Shown piece after piece: positions 36,460 through 45,448 of a DNA stretch of 64,000 bases. Position 1 is the first letter of the stretch. Every line of letters begins with the position of its first letter. The stretch is from Motilimonas eburnea (GTDB taxonomy: Bacteria; Pseudomonadota; Gammaproteobacteria; Enterobacterales; CBDFNC01): the NCBI RefSeq assembly GCF_021295345.1, contig NZ_JAIMJB010000011.1:1-64000 (forward strand). Reading direction: 5' to 3'. The notes under the pieces were generated by a model. It worked only from the letters and a program-made list of their open reading frames with translations. It did not search any database and was not told the DNA's origin. The position numbers and the translations under genes are program-made.

Positions 36460-36987
36460 GTGGCTCTTTTACAACTCCTTAGGCAAAGATATAGTGTCAG
36501 AATGTCAGATTTGTTTATCGATCTATTATTCGCGTCAATCTTGCTTTTAGGTGCCGCAACGGCGTGGAAAGATATGAGTAAAAAGGCCACATACGCTTGG
36601 GCTAAGGGTGAAGGCCAAGGGGTGGTTACTCGGCTCTATACCGAGTCGCAAACTCAAACCACCCGAGACTCAAAAGGTAATCGGATAGGCAGTAAACAAG
36701 TTGACTTTCGGATGGCGAAAGTAGCCTTTAATGGCGCAGAGCGCAGTATGCGAAATACCGAAGCGCTTCGCGAGGGCCAAAAAGTGTTGGTTCGTTTCCC
36801 GGTAGATGAGCCCAGCAACTGGAAGCCGATGCGCCGGTATGATCTCTCCTTTGCTTCAATCATTTTCCCCGGCATAAAAGATATATCGCTGATGATGGCC
36901 TATACCGCGTTTTGGATCACTGTGCTGATAGCGGGTTTTCTGATTCGGTTGGCGCTACTGCCTGCTCGGCCATCTCGGCGCTGGTAA
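36460..36987 (+). CDS. DUF3592-like membrane protein
   Basis: A 175-residue protein with an N-terminal membrane helix (about 18-36, FIDLLFASILLLGAATAW), a soluble beta-rich middle that fits DUF3592 (GQGVVTRLYTESQ, VDFRMAKVAFNGAE, GQKVLVRFPVDEPSNWKP) and a C-terminal helix (about 145-168) ending in basic residues. The start is GTG with AAAGGGA 7 nt upstream; an ATG at 36502 is possible. The function of this family is unknown. It stands alone between unrelated genes. Confidence 0.75.
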   Translation: MALLQLLRQRYSVRMSDLFIDLLFASILLLGAATAWKDMSKKATYAWAKGEGQGVVTRLYTESQTQTTRDSKGNRIGSKQVDFRMAKVAFNGAERSMRNTEALREGQKVLVRFPVDEPSNWKPMRRYDLSFASIIFPGIKDISLMMAYTAFWITVLIAGFLIRLALLPARPSRRW

Positions 36988-37020
36988 GTCTTGCTGGGCC
37001 TGACGACCTGTAGGCTCAGA

Positions 37021-37146
37021 TTACAAAACCAAGCCATGTCGGCGCAGCATGACTCCCCCTGCCAATATCAGCAAACCCGCCAGTAATTGGTGCAAAATGT
37101 GAATACCAACGCTCTCAGGACAAACCCATGATTGTTTTCTGTACAT
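37021..37146 (-). pseudogene. 41-codon remnant resembling a transporter or sorting-signal C-terminus
   Basis: An open frame of 41 codons reads CPESVGIHILHQLLAG, then a hydrophobic helix and RRHGLVL at the end. It is too short to be a transporter but closely resembles the last helix of EamA/DMT-type permeases (Glu, LAGLLILAGG, Arg-Arg). The order Pro-Glu, helix, Arg-Arg also recalls a PEP-CTERM tail, but the helix is interrupted by His-Gln and no protein precedes it. A decayed gene fragment is most likely. Confidence 0.35.
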
Positions 37147-37186
37147 TCACGCGGCCACCCTGAGAACACTCCTTATCATCGCTAAT

Positions 37187-37756
37187 TTATTGGGATGACT
37201 TTTTTTGCAGTTCAATATCGGCAAACAATACTGTACCGGGTTCGCCGTCTGAATCCGTCCATTGCTCGAAAATGAGGTGGAAATCATAGGCCGCGCTAAA
37301 TTCAATTTGGTAATGAATCCACTCATTTTTGTCGTTTAACTTAGTCGGGAAGCCACTACGGGTACCGGCAAGCCAGTGGTGTTTGACTCCTGGAAAACCC
37401 TCACCATAGCCGACTACACCGCCGCAATCTTTTGAGCAGGTACCTAAGTAATCAAAACTCAGTATATATTCGCCCGCAGTAAATTTTTGCTTACTGATAT
37501 AGTCACCACCAAAGACTTTTTCTGTAGATTGGGCCGCTTTTTTGTTTTCGCGTAGCGGGTCATTCACTATTATGCTTTTTATCTCTGTTGTTTGTTCTTT
37601 ACCAACCCATTGCTCAAAACCCCCGGTGAAGTTTTCACTGAACACAACCTCGCCATTATGCATGCTTATTTTATCCCCACCGTTACTGGCGCAACCAGCA
37701 AGCAGTGAAAGCATGAGTGGTAATGTAGCTGATATTATTTTTTTATTTTTAAGCAT
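37187..37756 (-). CDS. Hypothetical lipoprotein with a carbohydrate-binding-like beta-sandwich
   Basis: A 189-residue lipoprotein with signal peptide and lipobox LLAGC (Cys 22). The mature part (VVFSENFTGGFEQWVGKEQ, then YILSFDYLGTCSKDCGG and WIHYQIEFSAAYDFHLIFEQW) has the strand pattern of a jelly-roll such as many carbohydrate-binding modules; two cysteines lie close together in TCSKDC. This fold is inferred from pattern only. It stands alone on the minus strand; no ligand can be named. Confidence 0.65.
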   Translation of the reverse strand: MLKNKKIISATLPLMLSLLAGCASNGGDKISMHNGEVVFSENFTGGFEQWVGKEQTTEIKSIIVNDPLRENKKAAQSTEKVFGGDYISKQKFTAGEYILSFDYLGTCSKDCGGVVGYGEGFPGVKHHWLAGTRSGFPTKLNDKNEWIHYQIEFSAAYDFHLIFEQWTDSDGEPGTVLFADIELQKKSSQ

Positions 37757-38200
37757 GTAACTTCTCCCTGTTTTTTTCTCTCTATGCTCATCATTGAGCG
37801 ATAGAATAAGCTTTGGTACAGCGTAGATTTTTTTATTTTCTGCTGTGCGCAGGCTATATTACTCAACCGCTGTCGGATAACTAGTTGCAAACAAATGCTT
37901 TTCACGAAATATAATTTTAAATCTTTTATTTCAGTGTCTTAGGTCGGGAGTTTTCCTGTGAAGGATTCATCGATGGTAGGTTAATAGTGCGTATATTGGC
38001 GAGAATGATAAGTTGAGAGTGAAGTTGGCCGAAAGCCAGGTTTTTGTCGTCAAGCTATCGTGTGTTATTGAATCTGAAAAATTTATCTTATCATTTAGGT
38101 TGGTGTCCGTGTTTTTGGTTAATCGTAACAATCCAATCACAGGTCTTGAGCATATGGGTATGTAACAAGAGAATGATGGGGATCTCCTCCATTTGTAGCC
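37757..38200. other. 444-bp non-coding region
   Basis: It lies between the second polysaccharide operon's last gene (stop at 38201, minus) and the start of the lipoprotein gene. It is AT-rich, with no open frame of note and no recognisable terminator hairpin or repeat. It should contain the lipoprotein promoter. Confidence 0.5.
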
Positions 38201-39505
38201 CTAACCGCTGCGTGCTCTGCTAACGGCCATCGCCTGTTGTGATGGCCCACTCGCCAAATTCCTGGCGCTTAATGTCATCACTTGAGGTAAGTGTTGTTCG
38301 ATTTGGTTGCGGCTTTGTTCTAGCTGATCGAGTTGCTGAGCAACTTGCTGCTGTAATTTCGGCGAGAGAAACTCATCGGGGGATAAGATTGCCTGTTCAT
38401 TTAACTCAAAATGGCGCAGCAGGCCGGTAAATTTGTCTTGATAATCCACCACTAAAACAGGGGTGCCTGCGCCTAAGCTGGCAATGGCCAAGTGCATTCT
38501 GGCGCTGATCACTAGGCTCAATTTGGCGCATACCGCTTTGATCTCAGCAGGTTGATGTGACATCAGCAATAATGAGGTAATGCCAGAATCAGCTTGTTGC
38601 AAACCTTGCGGTAAACCTTGTTGTAAGCACTGTTCTAGCTCGGTGAGCAGCTCCACATCGCCCGCTTGGGCTTTGTAATCATGCACGATAAAGCAATATG
38701 CCAGTGGGTGGTGCTGAGCTAGGTTTTGCAACTGCGCTGCGACTTGATCAACAAAGGCCTGTTGGCCTAAGCGTTTAACCGCCGCTTTAAATGCGTGGCG
38801 GTTAATATTAATGCCAACAGGCAATTGGTTTTGCTTTGCCACTTTTGCCAGCCAGTCTTCAACCTCTGGTGGAAGCAGCTTGGCTTTGGCCATGCTAAAG
38901 GCGGTATCCGCCACGAGATTGGCGGGGTGTTGGCATACATGTTGGAAGCGTTGCAGTGAGTCAGGATCGCGGACATGAATGGCTACCGCCTTGCTTAAGC
39001 GATTAAGGGCGTTAATGATGATTTGGCGCGGCCGAGTGTTAAAGCTAAACCCGGTGATGATGGCACTCTTTTGTTGTATGACAGCAAACTGTGCAAAGCT
39101 TAAGGCTTGGCAAACAAAGCGCGCGCCGTATTTACCATCCACCACGTCGGCGCCGGTAAACACATACTGGGTGGCGTTTGCGAGCTGTTTGGCAAATTCA
39201 GCGCTGCCGCTAAAACTGGGCGAGATCTGGATAAATTCGACCTCGGGCCAATCTTGCTTTGGGGTGCGATAACACAAGATGGAAATCTTGTGGTTACCTT
39301 GCTGGCGCAGTAATTGGATCAGGCCGAGAAAGATTGCTTGGTCGCCCATCGAGCCCAATGGGTTTTGTGGATCAGCCGGAAAAATCAGGGTATGGGTCTC
39401 AAGGTTGTGATTCGCTTTGGTGTTGAAGCTTGCCAACCACAATGGCAGAGATACATGCAGTAAGTGATGAGTACGGATCAACCAATCTTGGTACACTTGC
39501 TTCAT
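38201..39505 (-). CDS. Polysaccharide pyruvyl transferase family protein
   Basis: A 434-residue GT-B-like protein of the pyruvyl transferase family, which moves pyruvate from PEP onto sugars as a ketal. Recognisable blocks are NPLGSMGDQAIFLGL, FTGADVVDGKYG, AIHVRDPDSL and, near the C-terminus, VISARMHLAIASLGAGTPVL. It could give the polymer acidic pyruvate groups. It is the last gene of the minus-strand operon and overlaps the flippase gene by 4 bp (ATGA). Confidence 0.85.
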   Translation of the reverse strand: MKQVYQDWLIRTHHLLHVSLPLWLASFNTKANHNLETHTLIFPADPQNPLGSMGDQAIFLGLIQLLRQQGNHKISILCYRTPKQDWPEVEFIQISPSFSGSAEFAKQLANATQYVFTGADVVDGKYGARFVCQALSFAQFAVIQQKSAIITGFSFNTRPRQIIINALNRLSKAVAIHVRDPDSLQRFQHVCQHPANLVADTAFSMAKAKLLPPEVEDWLAKVAKQNQLPVGININRHAFKAAVKRLGQQAFVDQVAAQLQNLAQHHPLAYCFIVHDYKAQAGDVELLTELEQCLQQGLPQGLQQADSGITSLLLMSHQPAEIKAVCAKLSLVISARMHLAIASLGAGTPVLVVDYQDKFTGLLRHFELNEQAILSPDEFLSPKLQQQVAQQLDQLEQSRNQIEQHLPQVMTLSARNLASGPSQQAMAVSRARSG

Positions 39506-40995
39506 ACTTGCGGGCTTCCTTTTGGTTTAAATTTTTGTGCTAGCCATAGACAAATTTCTTGCTCTAACCCCATGGGTTTGCGGCAAAGTAGCCACAGTAC
39601 CCACATCAACACACCATAAATCAGGGCGCCGCTGGGAATGGCAACGGCGAGCTGATATAGGTCATTATTGAGGTTAAGCTGTTTGAGCAATTCAGTGCAG
39701 CTCCAATACATGATTAAAGCACACGCCAGCGGCCGAACTAAGGTCGAGAGAGGCTGCCAAAAAGGCAGGGCGCATTTTTGTTGGGCTTCATAGCAAAAAG
39801 CGAAGATCACTAAGATGGCCGCGCTGATGCGCGCCAATACTAAACCCACTAGCCCATAAAGGGGCATAAGTAGCCAAGCCGCCAGTATAAAGCTCACTAA
39901 CTCGATAACTAAGATGCCACTTTGATTTTTGCTGTACCCATGTAGCAATAGCAAGCTAGAAAGGGGCTTAGGTGCCACCTTAAATGCGCTACAAATACCA
40001 AATAAGGCGATAAAAGGGGCCACACCTTGCCAATTTGGCCCTAACATCAGGTTGCCCAAGGGGTCGGCTATTACCGCGATGCCAAAGCCCACAGGTAAGG
40101 TTAAGGTATTGAGTATGGCTAACACCTTTAGCACGCCGCGATTGACTCGCTCGGGTTGGTCTTGAATGCTAGATAACACAGGTAAAAAGCTTTTGATGAT
40201 GGCGGGGCCTAGCTCGGCCGTGGGGAGTTGCCCCAGATCGCCACCGACATTGTACAAGCCAAACTCATGACTGGTGCCGGTGCGCCCCGCTACTAGCTGG
40301 TCTAGCTTTTGCAGCAGATATTGGGCGCTGTTAGCGATAATCAGCCATTTACTAAACTGCCAAATTTGTGGCCAAGCGCGGGTACAAAACCAAGGTCGAT
40401 AAGGGTGCATCACATAACTGAGGATAAAGCCCAGCAAATAGCCAAGGGCTACGCCAATGGCCAGCGCACGATAGTCACCCAAATAATAGGCCGCAATAAC
40501 GGTCGCCAGCACTTGGCAGCTTTTTGCGATAATTTGAACCTTAAAGTCGAGGGCAAAATTAAGGGCTTTGCGGGCTAAGACCAAACCAAAATTATTGGCG
40601 CCGTTCAGCAGCATACATCCTGCTAGCAATAACAAGATGGGAGCCACATTGGGTTCGTTAAAAAAAGCGGCACAGGGGGAGGCCAGAGTCAGCAGTAGCA
40701 GCGACACGATTGCTGACTGACAAAAACGCAAGGTCCATGCCGAGTTGATAAAATCGGTATTCGGTTTTGGTTCACGGATCAGCGCGGTAGCGGCGCCTAA
40801 ATCAATAAAGGCTTCCAACAAGCCAACCACTAACATGGCCATGGCAATCACCGCATAGTCTTCTGGTAGCACTAAGCGAGCAACGATGATGGTGCTGATT
40901 AAACCGAGAAACTTACCGCCCCAGCGCATTGCCACGGTCCACATTGCGCCATGTAGCATCGCTTTTTTGGCGTCGATGTCAGCCCCGTTCGTCAT
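39502..40995 (-). CDS. Wzx-like oligosaccharide flippase
   Basis: A 497-residue membrane protein with about 12-14 helices of the MOP/polysaccharide transporter family: MWTVAMRWGGKFLGLISTIIVARL at the N-terminus (read in short blocks) and EFGLYNVGGDLGQLP in the middle. It should flip the lipid-linked repeat unit across the inner membrane. No ribosome site precedes the ATG; instead the ATG overlaps the TGA of a 57-codon upstream frame, which suggests translational coupling to that scar. A duplicated copy of its first 22 codons lies 170 bp upstream. Confidence 0.92.
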   Translation of the reverse strand: MTNGADIDAKKAMLHGAMWTVAMRWGGKFLGLISTIIVARLVLPEDYAVIAMAMLVVGLLEAFIDLGAATALIREPKPNTDFINSAWTLRFCQSAIVSLLLLTLASPCAAFFNEPNVAPILLLLAGCMLLNGANNFGLVLARKALNFALDFKVQIIAKSCQVLATVIAAYYLGDYRALAIGVALGYLLGFILSYVMHPYRPWFCTRAWPQIWQFSKWLIIANSAQYLLQKLDQLVAGRTGTSHEFGLYNVGGDLGQLPTAELGPAIIKSFLPVLSSIQDQPERVNRGVLKVLAILNTLTLPVGFGIAVIADPLGNLMLGPNWQGVAPFIALFGICSAFKVAPKPLSSLLLLHGYSKNQSGILVIELVSFILAAWLLMPLYGLVGLVLARISAAILVIFAFCYEAQQKCALPFWQPLSTLVRPLACALIMYWSCTELLKQLNLNNDLYQLAVAIPSGALIYGVLMWVLWLLCRKPMGLEQEICLWLAQKFKPKGSPQV

Positions 40996-41188
40996 GATTT
41001 AGCTGGCCATATTGTTGATAGGTTGATAGGTTGCTGAGTTTGCTTAGCGACAGCGAACCAGCCGAGTTGTTTATGTAACTTACCGCTCCAACGAAGCATT
41101 GCCACGGTCCACATTGCGCCATGTAGCATCGCTTTTTTGGCGTCGATGTCAGCCCCGTTCGTCATGATTTACTAGGCCATATTGTTGA
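40926..41188. repeat. Direct duplication (about 93 bp) spanning the flippase 5' end
   Basis: The block 40926-41018 recurs at 41096-41188 (period 170 bp), differing at about three positions near 41003/41173. Each copy holds the first 22 codons of the flippase gene plus about 23 bp of upstream sequence. Between the copies lies non-duplicated sequence that encodes a stretch similar to the C-terminus of the adjacent glycosyltransferase. Confidence 0.88.
40992..41165 (-). pseudogene. 57-codon chimeric scar: flippase N-terminus joined to glycosyltransferase C-terminus
   Basis: This frame starts MTNGADIDAKKAMLHGAMW, identical to the flippase for 22 residues, drifts (VAMLRWSGK versus VAMRWGGK), then reads GWFAVAKQTQQ, matching PAVAKQTQQ at the end of the upstream glycosyltransferase. 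Its TGA overlaps the real flippase ATG. It starts 6 bp after the glycosyltransferase stop and has no ribosome site. It is best read as debris of an unequal recombination that once duplicated this junction, though it may still be translated. Confidence 0.75.
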
Positions 41189-42326
41189 GCAATTGCTGCG
41201 TTTGTTTGGCAACGGCGGGCCAACTAAGCTCATTTGTAGCGCGCGCCATGGCTTGCTTTGCCAAGCGTTCGCGCAGCTCAACGTCTTGCAACAATTGTTG
41301 GATGGCTTGGCTTAGCGCTTGGATATCTTCCCCATCGACATTTAGTCCTGTTTGTTGGTGCAGCACGGCGTTGGGCGGGCCACCGACACAGCCGGATATG
41401 GCGGTTTTGCCGCAAGCTGCTGCTTCGATATAGACCATACCAAAACCTTCGGTATCGCCGTTAACTTCGCGGTTAGGCATAACGAAGACATCACAGGCGT
41501 TATACCAGCGCGGTAAATCATCAGCGGCCACATGACCTAAAAAATGCACCTGCTTGGCAACGCCTTGATACTTAGCTAGGTTGGTTAGATAGTCAAGATC
41601 TTCACCGATGCCAATCAAGGCGTAGTGCACCGTTAAGTTAGCTTGTTTGAGTTCGCTAAGGGCTTGAATAACATGGTCAAAGCCCTTGCGCCGACTTAAT
41701 CGCCCTACCGACAGTAGCAAAGGGGTGTTGGCTGTCATTGCCAATTGAGCCTTAAGATCGGCGCAGGCCAAGGTGGGGCGAAACACCTCGATATCAACAC
41801 CGGGGTGGATCAGGGTTATCTTGTCCTTGGCAACGCCCAGTTCGAGCAAGGCTTGCTGGGTAAATTCGCTGTTGGCAATAATGCGATCGCAATGGCGGTA
41901 CACCCAAGTCATGGCTTTAAATTTTCCGTTCTGACGCCAAGTGGTGATCTCTTCACCATGAGCATAGACGATACAAGGAATGCGAAAAATTCGGCTGCAA
42001 ATCAGCGCTATCGCCCCTTCTGGCAATACGCGCCCAGCATGGATACTGGTGATGCGATAACGTAAACATAGCCAAAGGCTATGAAAAAATAAATTAAGGT
42101 ACATCAGCAGGGACTCTGGCCTTAGCCAGCTTACTCTTCGTAAGGTGAGACGGTGAATATGGTTAGGGTGGTCGGCGTCATGTTGTGCATCTCCCGCTAC
42201 CTTGGCGGTTAGAATATGTTGCTCTTTGCCCCCTAAACAGCGGTAAACCTGATCAAACCACACAGCGGTGCCGCCCTTGGTGGGTAAAAAGAGTTCGGTG
42301 ATCACTAAGGTAGGTTGGCCAGCCAT
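41172..42326 (-). CDS. Glycosyltransferase family 4, second polysaccharide cluster
   Basis: A 384-residue GT-B enzyme from ATG 42326, which has AAGGAG 6 nt upstream. Motifs: LVITELFLPTKGGTAVWF at the N-terminus, VYAHGEEI, SVGRLSRRKGFDHV, and the donor site GFGMVYIEAAACGKTAI with its conserved Glu. It adds a sugar to the lipid-linked repeat. An upstream in-frame ATG (42362) would overlap the previous gene and lacks a ribosome site. Its 3' end neighbours the duplication scar. Confidence 0.9.
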   Translation of the reverse strand: MAGQPTLVITELFLPTKGGTAVWFDQVYRCLGGKEQHILTAKVAGDAQHDADHPNHIHRLTLRRVSWLRPESLLMYLNLFFHSLWLCLRYRITSIHAGRVLPEGAIALICSRIFRIPCIVYAHGEEITTWRQNGKFKAMTWVYRHCDRIIANSEFTQQALLELGVAKDKITLIHPGVDIEVFRPTLACADLKAQLAMTANTPLLLSVGRLSRRKGFDHVIQALSELKQANLTVHYALIGIGEDLDYLTNLAKYQGVAKQVHFLGHVAADDLPRWYNACDVFVMPNREVNGDTEGFGMVYIEAAACGKTAISGCVGGPPNAVLHQQTGLNVDGEDIQALSQAIQQLLQDVELRERLAKQAMARATNELSWPAVAKQTQQLLNNMA

Positions 42327-42342
42327 GGCGCACTCCTTTAAT

Positions 42343-43245
42343 TCAAATCGGTTTATGGGCACTCATAGCAACAAACAATGACGCGATTAATTTACCGTAA
42401 CGCAGCGGTGCAAGGCGCAGGGCATGGAGTAAGTCTCTGCGGGCTTGAGCGCTGCGTTTGGCGCGATAGGCCCATTTGGCATAATCAATGAGCATGCCGG
42501 CGTAGCAATGTTGCCAATAGCGGCCGCGTAATTTGGTCGGCAATAAATGGCGGTTCTTTTGCAACACCTTAATGGCATGTTGGCGCATTAAATCGAGGCT
42601 GCCACTCATGCTGTCAGTGTGGCGTAAGATCACCACTTGTGGCAGCTCTACGCAGGCAAACTCACCTTGGCTGGCTAAGCGCAGCCACATGTCGACGTCT
42701 TCCAGCGCCTTAAGCTCCCTATCAAAGCCACCTAGTTGCAATAGCAATTGGGTGGGCGCCATGACCCCAGAGCCACTACCGGGCACTAAACCTAGCTGGG
42801 CAAAAATAGCGCTGAGGATGGTTTGTTCACCGGTTAAGTTTGGGCAAGGCCAGACTTGCAGCTCACGATCGTCTTGATCGACCACCTTAGCCGCGCAGCC
42901 ACAAAAGGTGAGGTTAGGGTTAGCCTGAAACAGGGCAACTTGAGCAGCCAGTTTGTCTTCTAGCCAATAATCATCGGCGTCTAAAAACGCCACATAGTCG
43001 CCCAGAGCCGCGCGAATGCCGGTATTGCGCGCCGCGCTTAAGCCTTGGTTGGCTTTATGAATTACTCTTATTTGGTCGCCATAATGCTTAAGTAGGGCGG
43101 GGCCATTGTCTTGACTGCCATCATTCACCACGATGATTTCTAATGGCGGCTGATGTTGGGCCAATACGCTGTTGACGGCGCGTTCGATACACCAAGCACC
43201 GTTGTAAAGGGGGATCACCACACTCACACGTTTGGGATCTCGCAT
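42343..43245 (-). CDS. Glycosyltransferase family 2, second polysaccharide cluster
   Basis: A 300-residue GT-A enzyme: VSVVIPLYNGAWCIERAV at the N-terminus, VVNDGSQDN, the DxD motif AFLDADDYW, and LEDVDMWLRLA as the acceptor-side ED motif. It starts immediately after the sulfotransferase stop (no gap) and ends 16 bp before the next gene. The pattern is that of a soluble or peripheral transferase in repeat-unit assembly. Confidence 0.92.
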   Translation of the reverse strand: MRDPKRVSVVIPLYNGAWCIERAVNSVLAQHQPPLEIIVVNDGSQDNGPALLKHYGDQIRVIHKANQGLSAARNTGIRAALGDYVAFLDADDYWLEDKLAAQVALFQANPNLTFCGCAAKVVDQDDRELQVWPCPNLTGEQTILSAIFAQLGLVPGSGSGVMAPTQLLLQLGGFDRELKALEDVDMWLRLASQGEFACVELPQVVILRHTDSMSGSLDLMRQHAIKVLQKNRHLLPTKLRGRYWQHCYAGMLIDYAKWAYRAKRSAQARRDLLHALRLAPLRYGKLIASLFVAMSAHKPI

Positions 43246-44184
43246 CTATTGATACCCTAACTTTTGCATCAAGGGGGCGATGTTATCCTCGATGGAAAGG
43301 ATGGCTTGGTAATTACGCTTTTTCCATTTATCGGGCTCGGGCTTACCGCTAACTAAGCTGGTGGGGCGCGCGCTTAAATTAGCACAATGCAGCTTAATGC
43401 TGGGCTCAAACGGTAAGCCTAACTTTTGACACACTTGCTCCATGATATCGACGGGGTGCTTAACAAAGTCCTCGTAACGAAATTCAACCCATTGCTGACT
43501 GGGGATCACTTGTTTAGCTTTTAGTGCCAAGGTATTGGCTTTGAGCCATTGGAAGCTGCAAACCTCGGCCAAACTGGCGTGATTGTAACTGCGCCATTGT
43601 GGCGGTAAAAAGAAATGCCATTGCTTAAACTCGCCATTTTCTATGGCTACTTGTTCTGGGTTCTCGCCCAAAAATTGGGTTAAACAAAACTGCTTGTCAT
43701 TGCGCCAGCCATCCATCAAAGAGCTAACATTGTCGCGGCCATTACGATAAATAAATACAAACTTGGCACTGGGAAACAGCTGATATAAATATTCCAACCG
43801 TAAGATGTTAATGCACGTTTTATCCAGTACTTGGCCTGAGCCAAGACGTTGGTAAAAATATTTAAAATAGGCGTCGCGGTGGGCGGGTTTGGCATCCTCG
43901 GCGCGAGCGGCCTCTGAGTGCCATTGATTGTGCTTGGGTCCATACAAACTGTGCCAGAGCTGCGGCGTTTCATAGCCAAGGGATTTAACTTGAGTGGATT
44001 GCGACAAGGTTTCAAAGGTGACTGTGGTGCCACTGCGCGAGCAGCCGACGATAAAGATGGGATCTAAGGTTTGTGGCTGGGTTAATTGCCACCATTGACC
44101 TTTTAAATGACGCTGTAGCGCCACCCAGTTCTTGTGTAGGTAGTCAGCATTGGTGAGTTTGTGCACTAAGTTTGTTTCCATCAT
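43246..44184 (-). CDS. Sulfotransferase, second polysaccharide cluster
   Basis: A 312-residue PAPS-dependent sulfotransferase with 5'-phosphosulfate loop VGCSRSGTTVTFETL (near residue 47) and 3'-phosphate site FIYRNGRDNVSSLM. The two start Met codons are adjacent; AAGGA lies upstream. It is clearly distinct from the sulfotransferase in the XrtA operon (different loop and length). It should sulfate the second polysaccharide, consistent with a lyase-type enzyme encoded in the same operon. Confidence 0.88.
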   Translation of the reverse strand: MMETNLVHKLTNADYLHKNWVALQRHLKGQWWQLTQPQTLDPIFIVGCSRSGTTVTFETLSQSTQVKSLGYETPQLWHSLYGPKHNQWHSEAARAEDAKPAHRDAYFKYFYQRLGSGQVLDKTCINILRLEYLYQLFPSAKFVFIYRNGRDNVSSLMDGWRNDKQFCLTQFLGENPEQVAIENGEFKQWHFFLPPQWRSYNHASLAEVCSFQWLKANTLALKAKQVIPSQQWVEFRYEDFVKHPVDIMEQVCQKLGLPFEPSIKLHCANLSARPTSLVSGKPEPDKWKKRNYQAILSIEDNIAPLMQKLGYQ

Positions 44185-44227
44185 GGCATCCTTATCCGAT
44201 CCGCGTTAGCGCGATGCAACTTCACTG

Positions 44228-45448
44228 CTAGGGTTGTGCTGATTGAGTTAGGCTAGGTTTAGGGTGGGTAAAGGTTAGGGTGAGTAACCAGCCCATAAAA
44301 CTTAGCCCAGTGAATGTGGCAAAGTAGCGAAACCGAGGCAGGGTGTTGGCCCTTGCCAGCCATACCTTTAATCTTGCTCGCCAGCCGTGCTCCAGCACGT
44401 GGTCGGGATCATGCTGTGGCAAGTTGATGATTTCACTGTTGGTTAAAAAACAGCAGTCGGGCCAGCGCTTGAGCGCATGGGCTAACAGCTGTTGCAATTG
44501 TTGCAAACTGTTGTGGCAAGCTTGAGCCGAGTCGGTGAAGTTGAAACGATGAGTTTCAAATAAACAGGGTCGACCGAGTTGCAAACATGTTGCGATTTTT
44601 ACCATGGCATCTTGCCATTGGTGGCCGTATTCAGGCTCAAAATATTGATCTCTAACTAAGTAAGTCTGCCCTGTTTGCGAGGTTTGCAGATTAACAATCA
44701 GATCCTGATCGCAGCGAAATTGGCTTTGCTGGCGCTCAACAAAGCGTTTGCCCGGACAAATAATGGTGTTGATGCCCTGACTGCGCCAGCTGATTTCAAC
44801 TTGTTCATGCCAAATAAACGTAGGTGGCACCGCGACTTCGGCGCCAAAGCCAAAGCAACGCTTAAACAGCTCGGTTTCCTGCTTCACCGCAAGGGCGATG
44901 TCGGCCACGCTGATGGGCGGATTCCAGCGGCTTTGCAGTGTGGAGGGCAATTGCTCGGTTGCGCTGCTGTCGTTGGCTAACCACTGTTTTAGTTCGTCGC
45001 TATCGCGGATGGCTGCGAGTAAGGTTGTCGGCCAAAAGTGCTCGCGGCCATGCAGTTGCAGTGAAAACAGCCCCTTTTGCCAGCCGTTTTTCAAACTGGT
45101 GAGTACCGCGCTAAACTGCGGGGCAGAGAGGTCTATACCAGTATAGGTTTGGTATTGGCTTTGGATAATTTTATCGGCGTCGGGAATTGATAACACTGTG
45201 CCTATGGTCATGTGGGCGCAGCGGCCGCGGTGATCGCGGGCTTGAGCCAGGACCTGTTGGATCTGATCGAGCGCCTTGGCATGTTGCACGGGTCCTGGCC
45301 CCCAGTCATCGCTTTCAAACAAGATCACCGGCTGCTTAAAGGTCGGCTCAAGCCAAAGTAAGCGCAATTTACGCCGATACAGGGCCAGCAACACCAAATT
45401 GGCTAGCACTAGCCAGCAAACTAACAGCTCTACAGCCAACCAAATCAT
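44228..45448 (-). CDS. Membrane-anchored polysaccharide deacetylase-like protein
   Basis: A 406-residue protein with an N-terminal membrane helix (MIWLAVELLVCWLVLANLVL) and a C-terminal helix (about 375-395). The middle resembles the NodB/polysaccharide deacetylase barrel: VILFESDDWGPGP as the first metal motif, FSLQLHGREHFWP as a His motif, and FETHRFNF. Metal-site assignments are inferred. AAGGAAG and the ATGA overlap with the upstream amidotransferase stop support ATG 45448. It probably edits acetyl groups on the second polysaccharide at the inner membrane. Confidence 0.72.
   Translation of the reverse strand: MIWLAVELLVCWLVLANLVLLALYRRKLRLLWLEPTFKQPVILFESDDWGPGPVQHAKALDQIQQVLAQARDHRGRCAHMTIGTVLSIPDADKIIQSQYQTYTGIDLSAPQFSAVLTSLKNGWQKGLFSLQLHGREHFWPTTLLAAIRDSDELKQWLANDSSATEQLPSTLQSRWNPPISVADIALAVKQETELFKRCFGFGAEVAVPPTFIWHEQVEISWRSQGINTIICPGKRFVERQQSQFRCDQDLIVNLQTSQTGQTYLVRDQYFEPEYGHQWQDAMVKIATCLQLGRPCLFETHRFNFTDSAQACHNSLQQLQQLLAHALKRWPDCCFLTNSEIINLPQHDPDHVLEHGWRARLKVWLARANTLPRFRYFATFTGLSFMGWLLTLTFTHPKPSLTQSAQP

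Noticed and set aside
37063-37096. 27 of 34 bases similar to part of the 151-bp tandem repeat unit
   Set aside because: Short, gapped and found by eye; both encode a Leu-Ala-Gly-Leu-Leu-like stretch on the minus strand, so coincidence is possible and no element boundary is seen.
41012-41034. Small tandem repeat of TTGATAGG
   Set aside because: Two copies only; part of the larger scar and without independent meaning.
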